Of a DNA stretch of 64,000 nucleotides, positions 14,004 through 26,473 are shown piece after piece. Each line of letters opens with the position of its first letter. Position 1 is the first letter of the stretch. The notes beneath the pieces were generated by a model. The model was given only the letters and a program-made list of their open reading frames with translations, had not been told where the DNA came from and did no database searches. A program made the translations under genes and the position numbers. The stretch is taken from NCBI RefSeq assembly GCF_021018805.1, contig NC_086247.1, positions 89,016,140 to 89,080,139 of the forward strand, written 5' to 3'. Source of the DNA: Prinia subflava. Taxonomy: Eukaryota; Chordata; Aves; Passeriformes; Cisticolidae.

Positions 14004-17000
14004 CCAAAACAAATACTGTAAAAAGCATTATCTTAAGTAAATTGGTACTTCTCACTTTCTTCCTCATGCTGGGCATCTCTAAAAGGCATAAAATTCTGCA
14101 TAACTTTTAATGTTTTCTCTAAATCTACTACTTTCTATAAAGGTCCTCAGCCTAGACTGCAGGTGATGCCTGTCCTTGCCAGCTGGTGATTGTTGCAAGA
14201 CCTCTTGCTTGCAGAACACTATGATAAAGGATATAAGAACAGCAGAGCTACCTGTCTCTTGAGTTTAATGAAGTGCATCCCTTACACATTTGAAATCACT
14301 ACCTGAGATACCTCAGAGACATTCTGATAACCTGGGATCAGTTTCTGGTTTTATTGTAACAATGACAGAGACAGTGTATTAGCACACAATAACTCTGTTG
14401 CCTGACTCATTTATCTAAGTATTTATAACTTTATATGTGGATCTATATGTTTATGTATTACAAAAATAGCTTTATATATTTCTTTAAAGCTGGCCTACTT
14501 AAAATTAAGATTTTTTTTTTTTTGTGCATGTCTGACTATTTCAAAGGAGGTAGCAGAATGAAGTTATTACCTAGTATCCTTGCATTTAATAGTGATTTTA
14601 CTGTATGGTGCTCAGCTCTGAAACAGGTATAGATAAAAGCTGTAAGGAATAGAGAAGAAGTCAAATGATTTGGACAACCAAATAACTGTAAGCATGTTCT
14701 CTGTTACAGAACAGATAACTGTTCATAACACAGAGCTGTAAGCAATGGATACATCCCTCCCTTCTGAAAAGGAGATTAAAGAAATCCATATAACTTTTAT
14801 ATTTTCGTTATTTTTATTTTAATATTTTAAGCCCTGAGTTCAAGCTGACTTTAAGTAACTTCTAAAGCTATAAGGGGCTAGGCAGAGGGAGGATTTCCAG
14901 ACACCACTTCATAACTTTAAAAGCTATTTCTATGACAGGGATTGGAGCCTGCAAAAACATGAAATACTGTCATTTTTTCTGGTTTGATAATCAGTGCTTG
15001 ATTTCTCCTCTCCCTCCTTCTTTTCCAAAGACATTGTAAGTTTTAATACTGGGCATTCTAAGACTACAAATATGACTGTTCAGACAAGATATTTTTGGCC
15101 TTTGCTAATTTCCACAATTGCTTTTTCAAAATCAATATTTTTTTAATTGGTCACTTGAGCTTTTTTCAGTGACGTTGAACCTCTGATGCATGTCACTTCA
15201 AAAGCATTTTCCAAACATTGTAGGCGTCATGGAGCAATTTTAGCATAAAAAGAAGAGTATAACTAGAGATGGCGGGGGAGCAAATTACATTTTGTATATA
15301 TAGTATTAAATGCTTCCATTAGTTGCCATAGGGATGGGCAGAAGTTGGTTTGAAATGACAGCTTTTTTGATGCTTGATGTGTTTAAAAGGAAAACACTGG
15401 GGGGAGGGGGTTTTATTGTTATTATTATCCTGGGATACTTTTCTAGGGGAGGGGGAAATATTAAAGTCATATTTCTCAAAAAAGATGCTTGGTGTCTACA
15501 TTAACAGACCAGGCATCACTCTCACCTCTGCAGAGACACTGACCTCTAGAAAACATGTGTCTTTGTAGCTGCAGGGCTGTAATTCCACAGCTCCTCAGAG
15601 CTTCTCATTTCCTTTTGTTGTGCAACACAGCAGCTATAACCCCTCCTCCTGAGCAGTGTCTGTAAATCTGCTGCAACAGTAACCCGTCCCACAATTACTG
15701 CTGCGCACACTCCAATTACAACAGGACTGGTGTGAGATCTGCTTGTCAGACCAGGCTTTCCAATTTGCTCACTCTAACATCCACTTGGCTCAACTACTGG
15801 AAATCAACTGAAAGCAAGCCCTGGATTTATAGTTACGATCTGAACTTCCACGTGATTGTGTCAAAAAGCTCATAGGTGCGAGTCACATATCTCAACGCGT
15901 GTTTTAAGTCTGCAGCCATCTGATGTTAAAGCTGTTGCTCATGCCAAGCATGACCAGAAGTAGGACGCCAGCTGTGCAGTTAGCTGGCATTCAGGTCCCT
16001 GGAAACTTTATGTGGACTGTATGTGTGCCATACAAGGGACACTTGCTGGCTTTGCTAACTGAAAAAGGTAAATGCTTTAGAAATTACTGCTATTGAATAT
16101 GCAGATGGGAGTCAATCCAGAGGCTAAATAATACAACTTTGTGTTTCAGAAGGTAGTCCATAAGAGAAGAATCTGCTTCATAAGGATTGAAACTGAGGCG
16201 GCAACTGAGCAGTCAACGTAGTGACTATAATCTAAGTTCACTTTCCATTGATTTTCAGTAAGTTTTTAAAGAAGCACCATGATTTTTTTTTTTTTTAAAT
16301 CTGACTTCTATGCTGTGCCACAAGTAGCTTTTTTCTTCATTCTCTCAAGGGCAATGTATTATTAATATCACTCACCACCCTGTGGAGCACTAAGCAACCA
16401 CTGAATGTTATTTTGAGAAGACCACTCAGATGGTGAAATGTTATTTTTCAGGGCTGTTGCTTGTAGTCTGCCTGACACACTCTTGTGTCAGTTCATGGGG
16501 ATACACCTCACCTGATGTGGCTCTAGTATCTCTAATAATCAGTAAAACTTGGGCAACAGAAAAACTGTTCAATTTTTCATTGCAGCAAGGTTGACTGAAA
16601 ACAAGTGCAACCAACATGAAGCACTGGACTGTCCTTGCCTGTACTGTTTTAGAAATGACCTCTAGTCTGGTGTTCTGTTAAAAGATCTCCTCTTTTGTCA
16701 AGCTCAAGAAGCTAGAGAAGAGGATCTGCATTAGCTCTTCTGTAATGCCAAGCAAGTTTGGTATTAGTCCTACAAATTCCTGCTGAAGGTGCAAAGGAGG
16801 ATTGCTCAAAGGCAAGAAGAAATTCTTTAAAATCACAAACAACACGAAGTTTTAAGTACTCTCCTGAGCCTGCCGTGTATGGTGAAGGAGGAGGAGGATG
16901 TGGGCAGAAAGACATGTCTGAAGAGACAGGAGAACTCGTGTAGCCCCCATCATGCTAATGGAACATGTAGCTGTAATACGTATTCCTCTCTTGAGCCATA

Positions 17001-17584
17001 CTTTTGATGTCAGACAGAAGTAACTTGACAGCACTACAGTTACACTATAATTAAGAAAGAAGAATTAGGTTCCTCTGGCTTGTTATCGCTTTCATTGTTC
17101 ACTTGTCATTTTTGACCTTGCCTAGACCTGCATTATGCAGGATCAAGTTCTTCAAAAAAGCATGAAGAATACAGCAATATGTAGTTGCATATACTTACAT
17201 CTATAAAATACTCAACTTGTGCACATTAAAAAAATTGCATCCAAACTAAGTTAAAGGTACAGGTAAGCTTTGGAATAACTTTTAATAGTGAGATACAGTA
17301 ATATTTGTCAGGGAGTTTTCAAGATATCTGGACAATTTTTTCAGTTATATTCACCTGTTTCATTAGAATTGCTGTAAATATTCTCATTGTGAAAGATACA
17401 GCTCCTCAGTAGCTCCAGAAGAACATAAGGTAGGAAATATAAGACAGGTGTCTATTTTTTCTGAAGCTCTCATTGTTGATCTGTCTTACCAGGAAGGTTA
17501 ATCTTCAAAACCATAGACCAAACCATAAGAGAAAACGATGCAGTCTTGGAGGGTAACACAGTATAAAAACAGGAAAGGAGGTTA
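14004..17584. other. Non-coding stretch with a possible regulatory patch
   Basis: No gene recognised. There are T-runs near 14510 and 16281. From about 15600 to 16067 the sequence becomes less AT-rich, with several CpGs (including CACGTG and ACGCGT). It ends in a donor-like AAAAAG|GTAAAT at 16067/16068. That patch could be an upstream promoter and first exon, but the evidence is weak; see findings. Confidence 0.5.
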
Positions 17585-18051
17585 GGAGTGCCCTGCATAA
17601 GAAGGACACAGACCTGTTGGAGCAAGTCCAGAGAATGCCACAGAGATGCTGAGAGGGCTGGAACACCTATACTATGAAGACAGGCTGAGACAGCTGGGGT
17701 TGTTCAGCCTGGACAAGAGAAGGCTCCAAGGAGACCTCTGAACATTCCACTACCTAAAGGAGGCCAGCAGGAGAGATGAAGAGGGACTTTTTACAAGGGC
17801 ATGTAGTGATAGGACAGGGGGAAATGGCTTTTAACTTAAAGAGGGGAGGTTTAGATTAGATATTAGGAAAAAAATCTTTACTGTGAGGGTGATGATGCAC
17901 TGGATGTGGATGACCTATCTCTGGAAATGTTCAAAGGCAGGCTGGATGCAACTCTGAGCAACCTAACTTATTGGAAGGTGCCCTGCCCATGGCAGGGGGC
18001 TTGGAACTAAATGATCTTTAAGGTCCCTTCCAACAAAACCATTCTAAGATT
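17585..18051 (+). mobile_element. CR1 LINE 3' fragment
   Basis: Sense-strand CR1 with the characteristic order of segments: 'gttcagcctggacaagagaa', 'tttttacaagggcatgtag', then 'aatgatctttaaggtcccttcc' near its 3' end. It is 5' truncated, with several indels, including loss of part of the HWNRL-coding segment. Not coding. Confidence 0.92.
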
Positions 18052-21000
18052 TTACGGTAAATTATTCAAAGACTGGCATTGATATGTAATATTTATCTAT
18101 GTTTGCACAGTGCCTGATGAATATTAAATCAAATTGTGTTATTTGAGAACTACACCTTGTAGATTCATTAATATTTCATAGTTATATCTTTGCCTTACAT
18201 AAAGGCAGTTGGCAAAAAGTTATTTGATTTTGTTCTATCCAGAATATAAGTGTCAAATTTTTATTGAATGTAATCATGTTACTGTATTTATGTCCAGGTG
18301 CTCAGTGACTTTGGAATTGTTTATCACATTTAAACCACTAACCAACTAAAACCAGGCTTATGAACAATCTGCTTTTGGTGCAATTTCTCAAATGCCATCA
18401 GGAGACTGTAAGCATGCATTTGTTTCTAGTTTCCCAGTGTTAATTTTCCCTTTCTTCCAAGGAAGGTTAAGACTGAGATAGTACTTGTATTAGTGCAAAA
18501 TAAAGGCATTTCCTCTTACATATTTGGCCACCTACACCGTCTTGTGCAGGGGGATAGCTCAAGCTTTGGTGACTGCTCAGTCCCAGAAGGATGGATGATT
18601 TTACTGTCTTTTTTTCCAGTAGCCAATTTAGATCCTTTTAAAGTTCCTTTGCCAGAACTCCTTGGAAAGTGAGCAGGAAGTCAAAAGCAATGCTTTCACC
18701 TCCTTAACTGCTGAATGCTGGTGGGGCAGTAAAGGCAGGCTTACTTAAATCATCTATTTATTTACTTGTTTCCTCCACTTTCCTTGCCACAGATAGCTCT
18801 GTGTTTCACTGCTTTCACCAAGCCACCTGTGCGAGAGAACTACAGAAAGTTCCTTTTCTTCCATTTCTATGTAGTTTGTTATAGGAAAAAATAATCCAGT
18901 CATGTAATTGAGGAAAATGATGAAGGTCTATTAAAGCAGAAGAATTTCTGCCTGTATAAGGACTAGAGGATGAGGCTTTAACATACATGCTCTCCTAAAT
19001 TCTCTCTTCTCTGTTTATCATATAATTATGACTTCAGCTTCTCCTCCCTCAAATGAAGGCGTATCAAACTGCCATACATCATCTTAGAATAGACTTTTAC
19101 TATGCAGGATAGCTAACCTTTGTTCTCAATGACAGCACTTTAAACATTTTCTCAACTTGCAACTTCTTGAACTTCTTGTTCATGACGCATGATGGTGGAA
19201 CTGCCTCCTTTCAAGCTCATCTCTTCTGCATTGGAATCCATGCAGTTCTTGCTTTGGACCTAAATAACAAGAATGCGACCCTGATGTGATGAAAGCACTG
19301 CCCAAACCTTCCACTGATCTCAAGAGTCAGAGGTACCTTTACATTCTCTTCAATGTTTCTGGATATTGATAATTTTTATGGCAGAAGCATTAAAAGTAAA
19401 TACTGGAAGTACCTTCTTCTGGACATCTTTCTTTAAATTCCTATGTGGTTTCAGCCTAAGAATCCCAAAATGGAGTTGTACAAAATTCAGTGAAACTTTT
19501 GAAAGCATCAATGTTAATCTCCATCCCTGTAAAGAATCTGTAAACCTCATTTGAATATTTTTGTCTTTTGCTGTTTGTTATGTGCATAATATCTGTCTTG
19601 CATTACAAATAAGAAATAGAGAACATATTTGTGTCCTAATTTTGGTAGCAATCCTCTCTTTTTAACATAACTAAGTACAAGACTAATAATTATACTTTTA
19701 AAAAAAGCCCATTCTTTACAGCTTAGGGGCTTAAACTTTTATATTCTTCTTTTATTCTGAATGTTTCCCTCAGGAAACAACTCTGTAATAATCACCTTGC
19801 CTACACTTCTTCAGTCACACATTACATTCTCTCTCCCACTTTCTTTCAGGTTAATATTAGTGTTTGTCAGCAGCGGACTCTTTTTTCAAGGCTCTGAGTC
19901 ATTACAGTAACAGTTATGTTCTCAAATTGAGAGTTCAGAGTAGGAAAAACCTCAGCCCAATGCCTACATGTATCTGACTGTTAGAGGACCAGAAGGCTAC
20001 TCACCCCTTTCTCACTCTTTTTAAATGCCAAGTGTTCAATTACATTCCTCTGGAGATCTGGGAGAATTTTTTGTTGGCTTTCTTTTTTTAATTTGGGAAA
20101 AAGTCAAATGTGATGTAGTAGGTTATTAAAGCTCATGATGAGGAATTTTGGCTTCAGATTTTTCCTAAGTGTGACAGGCTTTTTCCAAGTATTTCTTTAG
20201 CAGAGTTTGATTGGTTGGTATTATGGTCTAGCTCACAAAGCATTCAGTCTCTGTCTAGTCCTATATATAGATACCTGTGTATGTTACAAAATCACTTAAC
20301 CCATTATCCTAAACAAGGATCTATGCTGATAAGAGGTCCAGTCAATAGCAGAGGTTTTGCATATTTGGCTTCAGGCCTTATCAGAGCACAGGACAGAGAG
20401 CTAGAGAGTACAGTTTCTGGTTCTGGCTACTGCTACCCTTCTCCTGTCCTGTCCCCTGAGATGCTCTGTTGTTCTTTGGAAACCAAGTCAGAGTACACAT
20501 CTCAATGGACTGTGCTTTAGCACAAGAGCTGTGCAGAACTTTCCCACTGAGCCTCAGGGATATGTGAAGCCTGATCTGGGGATCATGCTTACAACAGATC
20601 TGTTTCACCTGCACATTTCTCTAGGCATGTTGGCTTTTCAACTGAACTGGAGGTACTACATTTCTTTTTCTGAGGGTTGAGCTCTTCCTGGACTGTGGGT
20701 CAAACCTGAGCCCACACTATCATCCTAGAGATTTCCTAATCAGGCAGGCAAGGATTTCCCTCATGGTGATGAATGCTACAGAAGCATATAAATATATAGG
20801 CGCTGTTACCTTTCTTGTTGCTAAGTGCTCCCTAGCCAGAAAGAGCTCTTAGCAGTTGTCAGAAATGCTGCACTATAATCTAAAATAAGCTGTAAATCCC
20901 TGAGATGGATGAAAGTATCAAGATGGATGATCTTGCAATGGTCAGTAGAGAGGCTGCTGGTGATTTCAATGACTTTGCTTGCCAGTCATGGTTGAAGATG

Positions 21001-22856
21001 ACAACGCATATTGAAAGCAAAGAGGATCAGGAGGATACATCAAAGGGTAAAGGATAGGTGCTACTAAACATTCTCCAGCTTACAAGCTTGTAGTTTTTTC
21101 AGTTTCCTTCTCACTGAGATATTGTGTTCTGAGGAAAAACTAAAAGTATTCCATATTGCTTGCAAACAGGCAGATATAATCCTTGGAGTGAGTGATGTTT
21201 CTGTCTTCCATTTTCCTTCTGAATCCCTGTGCTGCCAGCCTTTCTTCTTTTTCCTGGTTTTATGTTAAAGAAAGCCAGCTGGGCTAAACAGACAACTGCC
21301 CCCTGTTCCATAAGATAATACATCCAATTATTATCAGAGGCCAGCTTGGAGGAACAGCTATATAGCTATACAGCTATTGTTCAGTAGCAACCATGGCAAA
21401 TACAAACCCTCCAAATTCAAAGATGGAGGTGCTAGCAACTCTCCAAAATGCAAAGGAAGCAGCTTGCAGTGTTCTTGCTGATTGCTTTTGCTTAATTTGT
21501 GTTTAGGAATGAAAATATTTGTCACATCTCTTAAAACAGGAACACAGTTTGGTAAACCAGATCTACCACTAAGGTGGCACAGTGAGACACCTACTCAATC
21601 CAACTATATTTAGTGGAGTGCCAGTGTAGGAACAGCCATACCAGATTCTACTTGGAGTTCATGTAGCTTCTCCTTATCTTTGATGCTGTCTGGGTGCTCT
21701 GGAAAAGAATATAAGAAATCTTAGGAATGGGAAACCATGTAGTAATCTCTTCAAGGGGATTCTTACTTTCTAATCTGCTCCAAAGAAAACCCCTGTACTC
21801 TGATGGTTTATTCATCTTCTTCAGTTTCTTCTTAAAAACAAACAAAAAAATTCCTATGCCACACGATATAGAGTTTTTTGATACTGAAAAGACAACCCAA
21901 TCTTTGAGAACCCACAGTTTTGAGCACCAGTAATGTTTGGTGGCAATGGATTTCAGAAGGCATCTATTTCTGACCTTTTGAGCAAAATATCTGCAAAAAT
22001 GGGAAGACTAGGTCTGACTGCTTATTGACTCTTCTCTTGAGCAGCACTCCTGAGTTTAAATTTATCAAAGGATCATTTTATCACTGCCTTCTTCGATTTC
22101 TTACTCACTTCCAAAAAGGCTTTGGGGAACTTCTCAGAGACCTGCTAGAAAAAGCAGGGTCCTTTATCCTCTTGTGAGGGATGCCCATGCGACTTAATAG
22201 AATGGCCCTTCTTAGCCCCTAGTGTGTGGCTTGTTCAGGATTCCAAACTATCTGCAGCTTCAGTAATGCTAAACTAGATCAACTGGAAGCCACAAAGAAA
22301 TAACTGCTATATTTCAGTTTATTAGCTATTCAAGCTCACTTTTAAACATTTAAAAGGCAAATTATAATTAAAAAGATCTCAGTAAAAACATATTCTGCTT
22401 CCACAGTCTATGGATATGCATGTTTAAGCTATCATGCCATGACACTGTGCTCTTTGATTTATATTTTTACTGATGCTTTGACTGAGTAGTTTGTTGCCAT
22501 GTACTGCTAAATGAAGGAAAAATCAAAAACTGCATCAGACAACCACTCTGTATTTCATTCTAGAAAATAGCTGGCAATTATAATTACTCACCATGTTTCT
22601 GGCTCAGAATAAAAGTGGCATTGCACAAAAAAACCACACTGAACATTCATCGTGATTAGAAAATGCTCCATACCTTGGAGTGCAGTAGAGACATAAGAAT
22701 AATTTTAAATGCAAATTAAATTGTGGGGGTAGCAAAGAGAACAGATAAAAGACAGTAAAACAAAGCCTTTCACTTTCCTCAAATTAGCAGGCTAATGTAG
22801 TATAAAAAAAAGCAGTTCTACTCAGATCTGTGCTAAGAGCTTTCATTTCATCATAA
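18052..22856. other. Non-coding stretch upstream of candidate promoter
   Basis: No exon, RNA or mobile element recognised. It contains one perfect palindromic MEF2-type consensus (CTATATATAG, 20261-20270), which is expected by chance a few times in a window of this size. The short open frames on both strands look random. Confidence 0.55.
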
Positions 22857-22891
22857 TATAAAACAGCAGATCCGTCACCTTTCTCTGTTCA
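22857..22891 (+). promoter_or_regulatory. Candidate TATA core promoter
   Basis: TATAAAA lies at 22857-22863. An initiator-like TTCAGTA follows, with its CA at 22890-22891; the A is 34 bases from the start of the TATA box. This is close to normal spacing, and a good splice donor lies 121 bases further on. Together they resemble a first exon for PHACTR1 transcripts that splice to 25077. No CpG island is present, which would suit a tissue-restricted promoter. The element combination could arise by chance in AT-rich DNA. Confidence 0.3.
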
Positions 22892-23011
22892 GTACTCTTG
22901 ATTTCGAGGTTGAAGTGAAAATTAGAAGCTGTTCTTTCTGGCTCACAGACTGGGTTGCATTTGCTTAGTCTTATTCCATGACAGTAGGATTGGAAGAGGT
23001 CAGTAACACTG
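22891..23011 (+). other. Candidate non-coding first exon of PHACTR1
   Basis: The stretch runs from the predicted start to a near-consensus splice donor, CTG|GTAAGT, with GT at 23012-23013. It is somewhat less AT-rich than its flanks. It has no long open frame, so it would be 5' UTR. The nearest downstream acceptor that fits is 25075-25076, ahead of the exon with the PHACTR1 start codon. This is an inference from signals only; no homology was recognised. Confidence 0.3.
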
Positions 23012-25076
23012 GTAAGTACTTCTGCATCTGATTTTATTTATTTATTTTTTAAATCTTTCCGTGCTTTGGCTTTTTGTTAATGTGCATTTCCTAAAAAAAG
23101 CTACAATTGTGCATTTTGTAAAAGGCTGTGTCTTAAGCAGAAATGCAACGATTCCTGGAGAATGTTTATATCAGCTGTTAGAGCTCCTTCAAGAATGAAT
23201 TGATTACTTGAAGTAGGAATTCTGTAATAGGAAAGGTTTCTCAATATTCTATATATTTCATAGCATCACTAGAACATTTTGTGTGTTGCTTTTTCTGTCT
23301 GCCTTGTCCAGCAAGCAGTACCAGATAAGAAATCAATCTCTTCTCAAGATGTTACTTGCATTATATTCACAGCAAAACAATCTCATTACCCTTATGGTAA
23401 ATGATGAAATAACCAGGTATTTTATTTAGCAAAAGCAACCTATTAGATAAAACACACTGTTACGTTCAAATTTAACCATTATGAAATATTAAACATATCT
23501 CAGAATATGAGATGCAACAAGGAAGATCCCAGTGTAAAGCAAATTCTTAAGGAAACTTGATATAGATTTTTTTTTCCTTGGGAAAGTTTTTATCAAATCA
23601 AAACCAGGGGCTTAATTTTTTAGTACGAAGGGCGAGGGGGAGTGGGGGAGATGAACATAGTGTCACCTCCTGTTGCTAAGTAACAACATCTCCTGGCCAT
23701 TTTTAACTGATAAAGGAAGTCCAGTTGACGTTATGCATTATTCATCAGAGTTCCAATCAAACAATCAAAATTGTTTGCTTACACTGGGGACATTTAGTAA
23801 GATCAAAGAAACCCTCCTTGAAACTACTGGAGCTTACACCACTGCCAGACAGCCCTTGATACTCTGCAGTAAGTATCATTTCTGGTTTGGGAGTGCTACA
23901 GTAAAGTGAATTGCTGTGGAACGTAAAAGTTTTCTCATCAGGACTGACTTCTGAATTTTAAAAGAACTGCATGTTGATTGATGAGAACTGAATCAAAGGA
24001 AAAAGATAAAGCTTTGGAAACCTAGTTTCCTGATTTTTCACAGCAAAATTGAAGGAATTACTTGGAGCACAAGTCAGACTCCCTGCTCCAAACCTTTTTC
24101 TTAGGTTTGCATGGAAAAGGACTAGAGGTATTTTTGTCTGTCTGTCATAAAATACTCATTGTTTGTAGCTGTTTGCATGCTTATGATTATATGTTGTGGT
24201 GAACAGTGGTGTGGGTGAGAGAATGGGGTTGCGTGTTTTCTGTAAATCTTGTTTTTTCTATGTGAGTTTTTAAGAGTATAATAAAATGCAGAAGGTAGTA
24301 ATGAAGCTAGAGAAGGGTCACAATCTATTTCCAGGAACTCTACCCAGGCATAGGCAAACCTAATTCAGTGTACATCTCGGAGACTTGTAATCTAAGATCT
24401 CGGCAGATCTGAGATTCAAAAGGATGCCAGAAATATGAACCTTAGCTACAAAACAGTGCTGGGGTATCCTACCATTTCTTAATGATTGCTCCTACCACAT
24501 ATTTTAAAACTGATGGTGGAATGTTCTGTTGGTACTTCTAGTCAGCAAGAGGAGAGAGAGAAGGCGAGGTTGGCTACTGGTCCATTAGGTGGAGTGAAAT
24601 ATCCAGAATATTGTCTTCCTTTCTAGTGCAGTCTTTTGGTATAAGTGGCAAGAATGCAATTTTTAATGTAGTCTGCTATAGTAGTGCCTACTCGGAGGCA
24701 CTGGCTGTGAATCTGGCTAAAGGAGGTCCCTGTCCTGAGCCTTTCTGATTTTCTTTTTACGAGCAAATGTAACAGGCAGATGAATCCAAGTATGTGTCTT
24801 AAGCAAGGCTGTGACTAGAATACAGGTGATTGTACTAGGAAGATACTAGGAATCTTGCTAATACTGCAGTAGCACTTTTCTTTTGTGTCTTTAGACAAGG
24901 GTCTGAATCAAACTTTCTAAAATAGAAAAGGATGCTTATGAAGTTCTATGAATAGTGACTTGAAAATACTTTGACCCTAATATGCCAGATGAAGTACTTC
25001 GGTGACTGCCTACACAGTTCTTTCCACAAAGAAACCCACAAGCTTTTTTCTCTGACATCTCTGTAATCTTCTCTAG
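23012..25076 (+). other. Putative first intron / upstream sequence
   Basis: No gene seen. It ends in a strong acceptor for the first coding exon: a pyrimidine-rich run from about 25043 ('cttttttctctgacatctct') to CTCTAG at 25071-25076. Confidence 0.5.
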
Positions 25077-25194
25077 GAATCTGACTGATCGTTCATACCG
25101 GAGTATTGTACACAAACACAAACTACCTTCAAAATGGACTACTTTTTGGACGTCGAGTCTGCTCACAGACTGTTTTACAGTCAAGGAGCCCAAG
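25077..25194 (+). CDS. PHACTR1: PHACTR1 first coding exon (start codon)
   Basis: PHACTR1 binds G-actin through RPEL repeats and protein phosphatase 1 through its C-terminus, and controls actin organisation in neurons and endothelium. This exon supplies the very N-terminus. The acceptor AG is at 25075-25076. A 57-nt UTR follows, with an in-frame TGA at 25086-25088, so ATG 25134-25136 is the start; its context AAAATGG is strong. The 20 codons read MDYFLDVESAH, then RLFYSQGAQ. The exon ends at 25194 with G, donor GTAAGA, phase 1. The split codon G|CT (Ala) joins correctly to either exon A or exon B. From memory, the mammalian protein carries an extra DVESA-type repeat in this stretch that is absent here; this should be checked by alignment. 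Only 61 nt are coding. The identification rests on this peptide plus the matching downstream exons. Confidence 0.9.
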
Positions 25195-26409
25195 GTAAGA
25201 AACTCTGGCACTGACTCAGAGAATTACTAGTTTAACTGTACAGTTAAAATGTACAGGGCCAGATAGGGGCCAGTGACTGATATAAGTATTGAGAGGGTAC
25301 AGGGTAAGGCTTTCAAAATGCATGGGCTTTAAAAGGGACTACAAGAAGAGTAATGATGGGGTTGATCTACCCTGTCAGAGAATAAGGAAGAGCTGTGAGA
25401 GCTGTTGGGTGCACTGCAGGAGCAAAAAGAGCTGCCAGAATCCAAGTTCTGGTGTTGCAGAACCCAAATGGACAAGACAGAGGAGACAGCAATGGCCAGC
25501 AGCTTGCTGAGTAAGCCTGTGGTGTCCTTTCCCTTTCTCCTTTTGCTTCTCAGTGCTATCAGGATTATAAGGTGATGTTATTCAGGAAAAACTGGTTTGG
25601 GAAAGCCCTGAGGCAGTCCCCCACACAGTTTGCAAACAGCAGCTCTCACTGGTCTGCACTGTCCCCTGTGAAATGCTGGCCCCCACAGAGCAGCAGCAGG
25701 GTGAGAGGGGAAGGGTAACCAAGATCCACTGCTTTAATGTAGATGAGACTTGTTCACGACATAGATGATATTTTTGGTAAAGTCAGTCCACATTTTTCTC
25801 ACCAGCTCTATATTTGGTGAAAACTTGCAATTTCAGAGACAAGGGTGTTTTTCTGTTTCCTTAAACTTTAAACACCATATTGAATTTAAGAAAATTGTAA
25901 GAGCCAAGTAGTTCTATCAGCCATTTTCATTTCTACATACTTCCGGTGTTTTGAAAATGGGATCCATTTTTCTTCCACTGTTAATTTCACTGGTTCCTAA
26001 TCAAATGCAAAGTTTGGACAACAGTTTGACCTTCCCTCTGGAGGCCATTCTCCCAGACCAAGATGTAATCTACCCACGGGAAGCCACCATCCCAGGATAC
26101 ATGGGGAGCAGTACCACCTCTGACCTTTGGCTCGGCTGAGGTGCTGCTGCCTAACACATGATGTTGCTTAGCTGCTGCCTCAGTTGTTCTGATATATTTT
26201 CATCTGTACCAGTTGCAGAAAGCTTTTTTTGTCACAACACAGCTTCCTGCATTGAACAAGAGAAGCAAATACTAAGCACCACAAAATCAGAGAAAAAAAC
26301 AGCTGAGGGCAATGACTGATTTTGATGGGGTTTTTCTCCATCTCTAAAATGCAACAAACACCTGGGCATTGCTACAGAAGTAATACTGAAATATGTTCTT
26401 CAACCCTCT

Positions 26410-26473
26410 TTGAGCAGAGAGGTTGGACTAGATGACCTCCTGTGATCCCTTCCAATCATAACCATTCTGTGAT
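26410..26473 (+). mobile_element. CR1 LINE 3' end, short fragment
   Basis: A 64-bp relic matching the CR1 3' terminus: 'ggttggactagatgacctcc', then 'gatcccttcc' and an end like 'cattctgtgat'. Only the last part of the element remains. Confidence 0.85.

Noticed and set aside
20261..20270. Perfect MEF2 consensus as a PHACTR1 enhancer
   Set aside because: A match to this degenerate consensus is expected about four times by chance in 64 kb, and nothing around it supports function.
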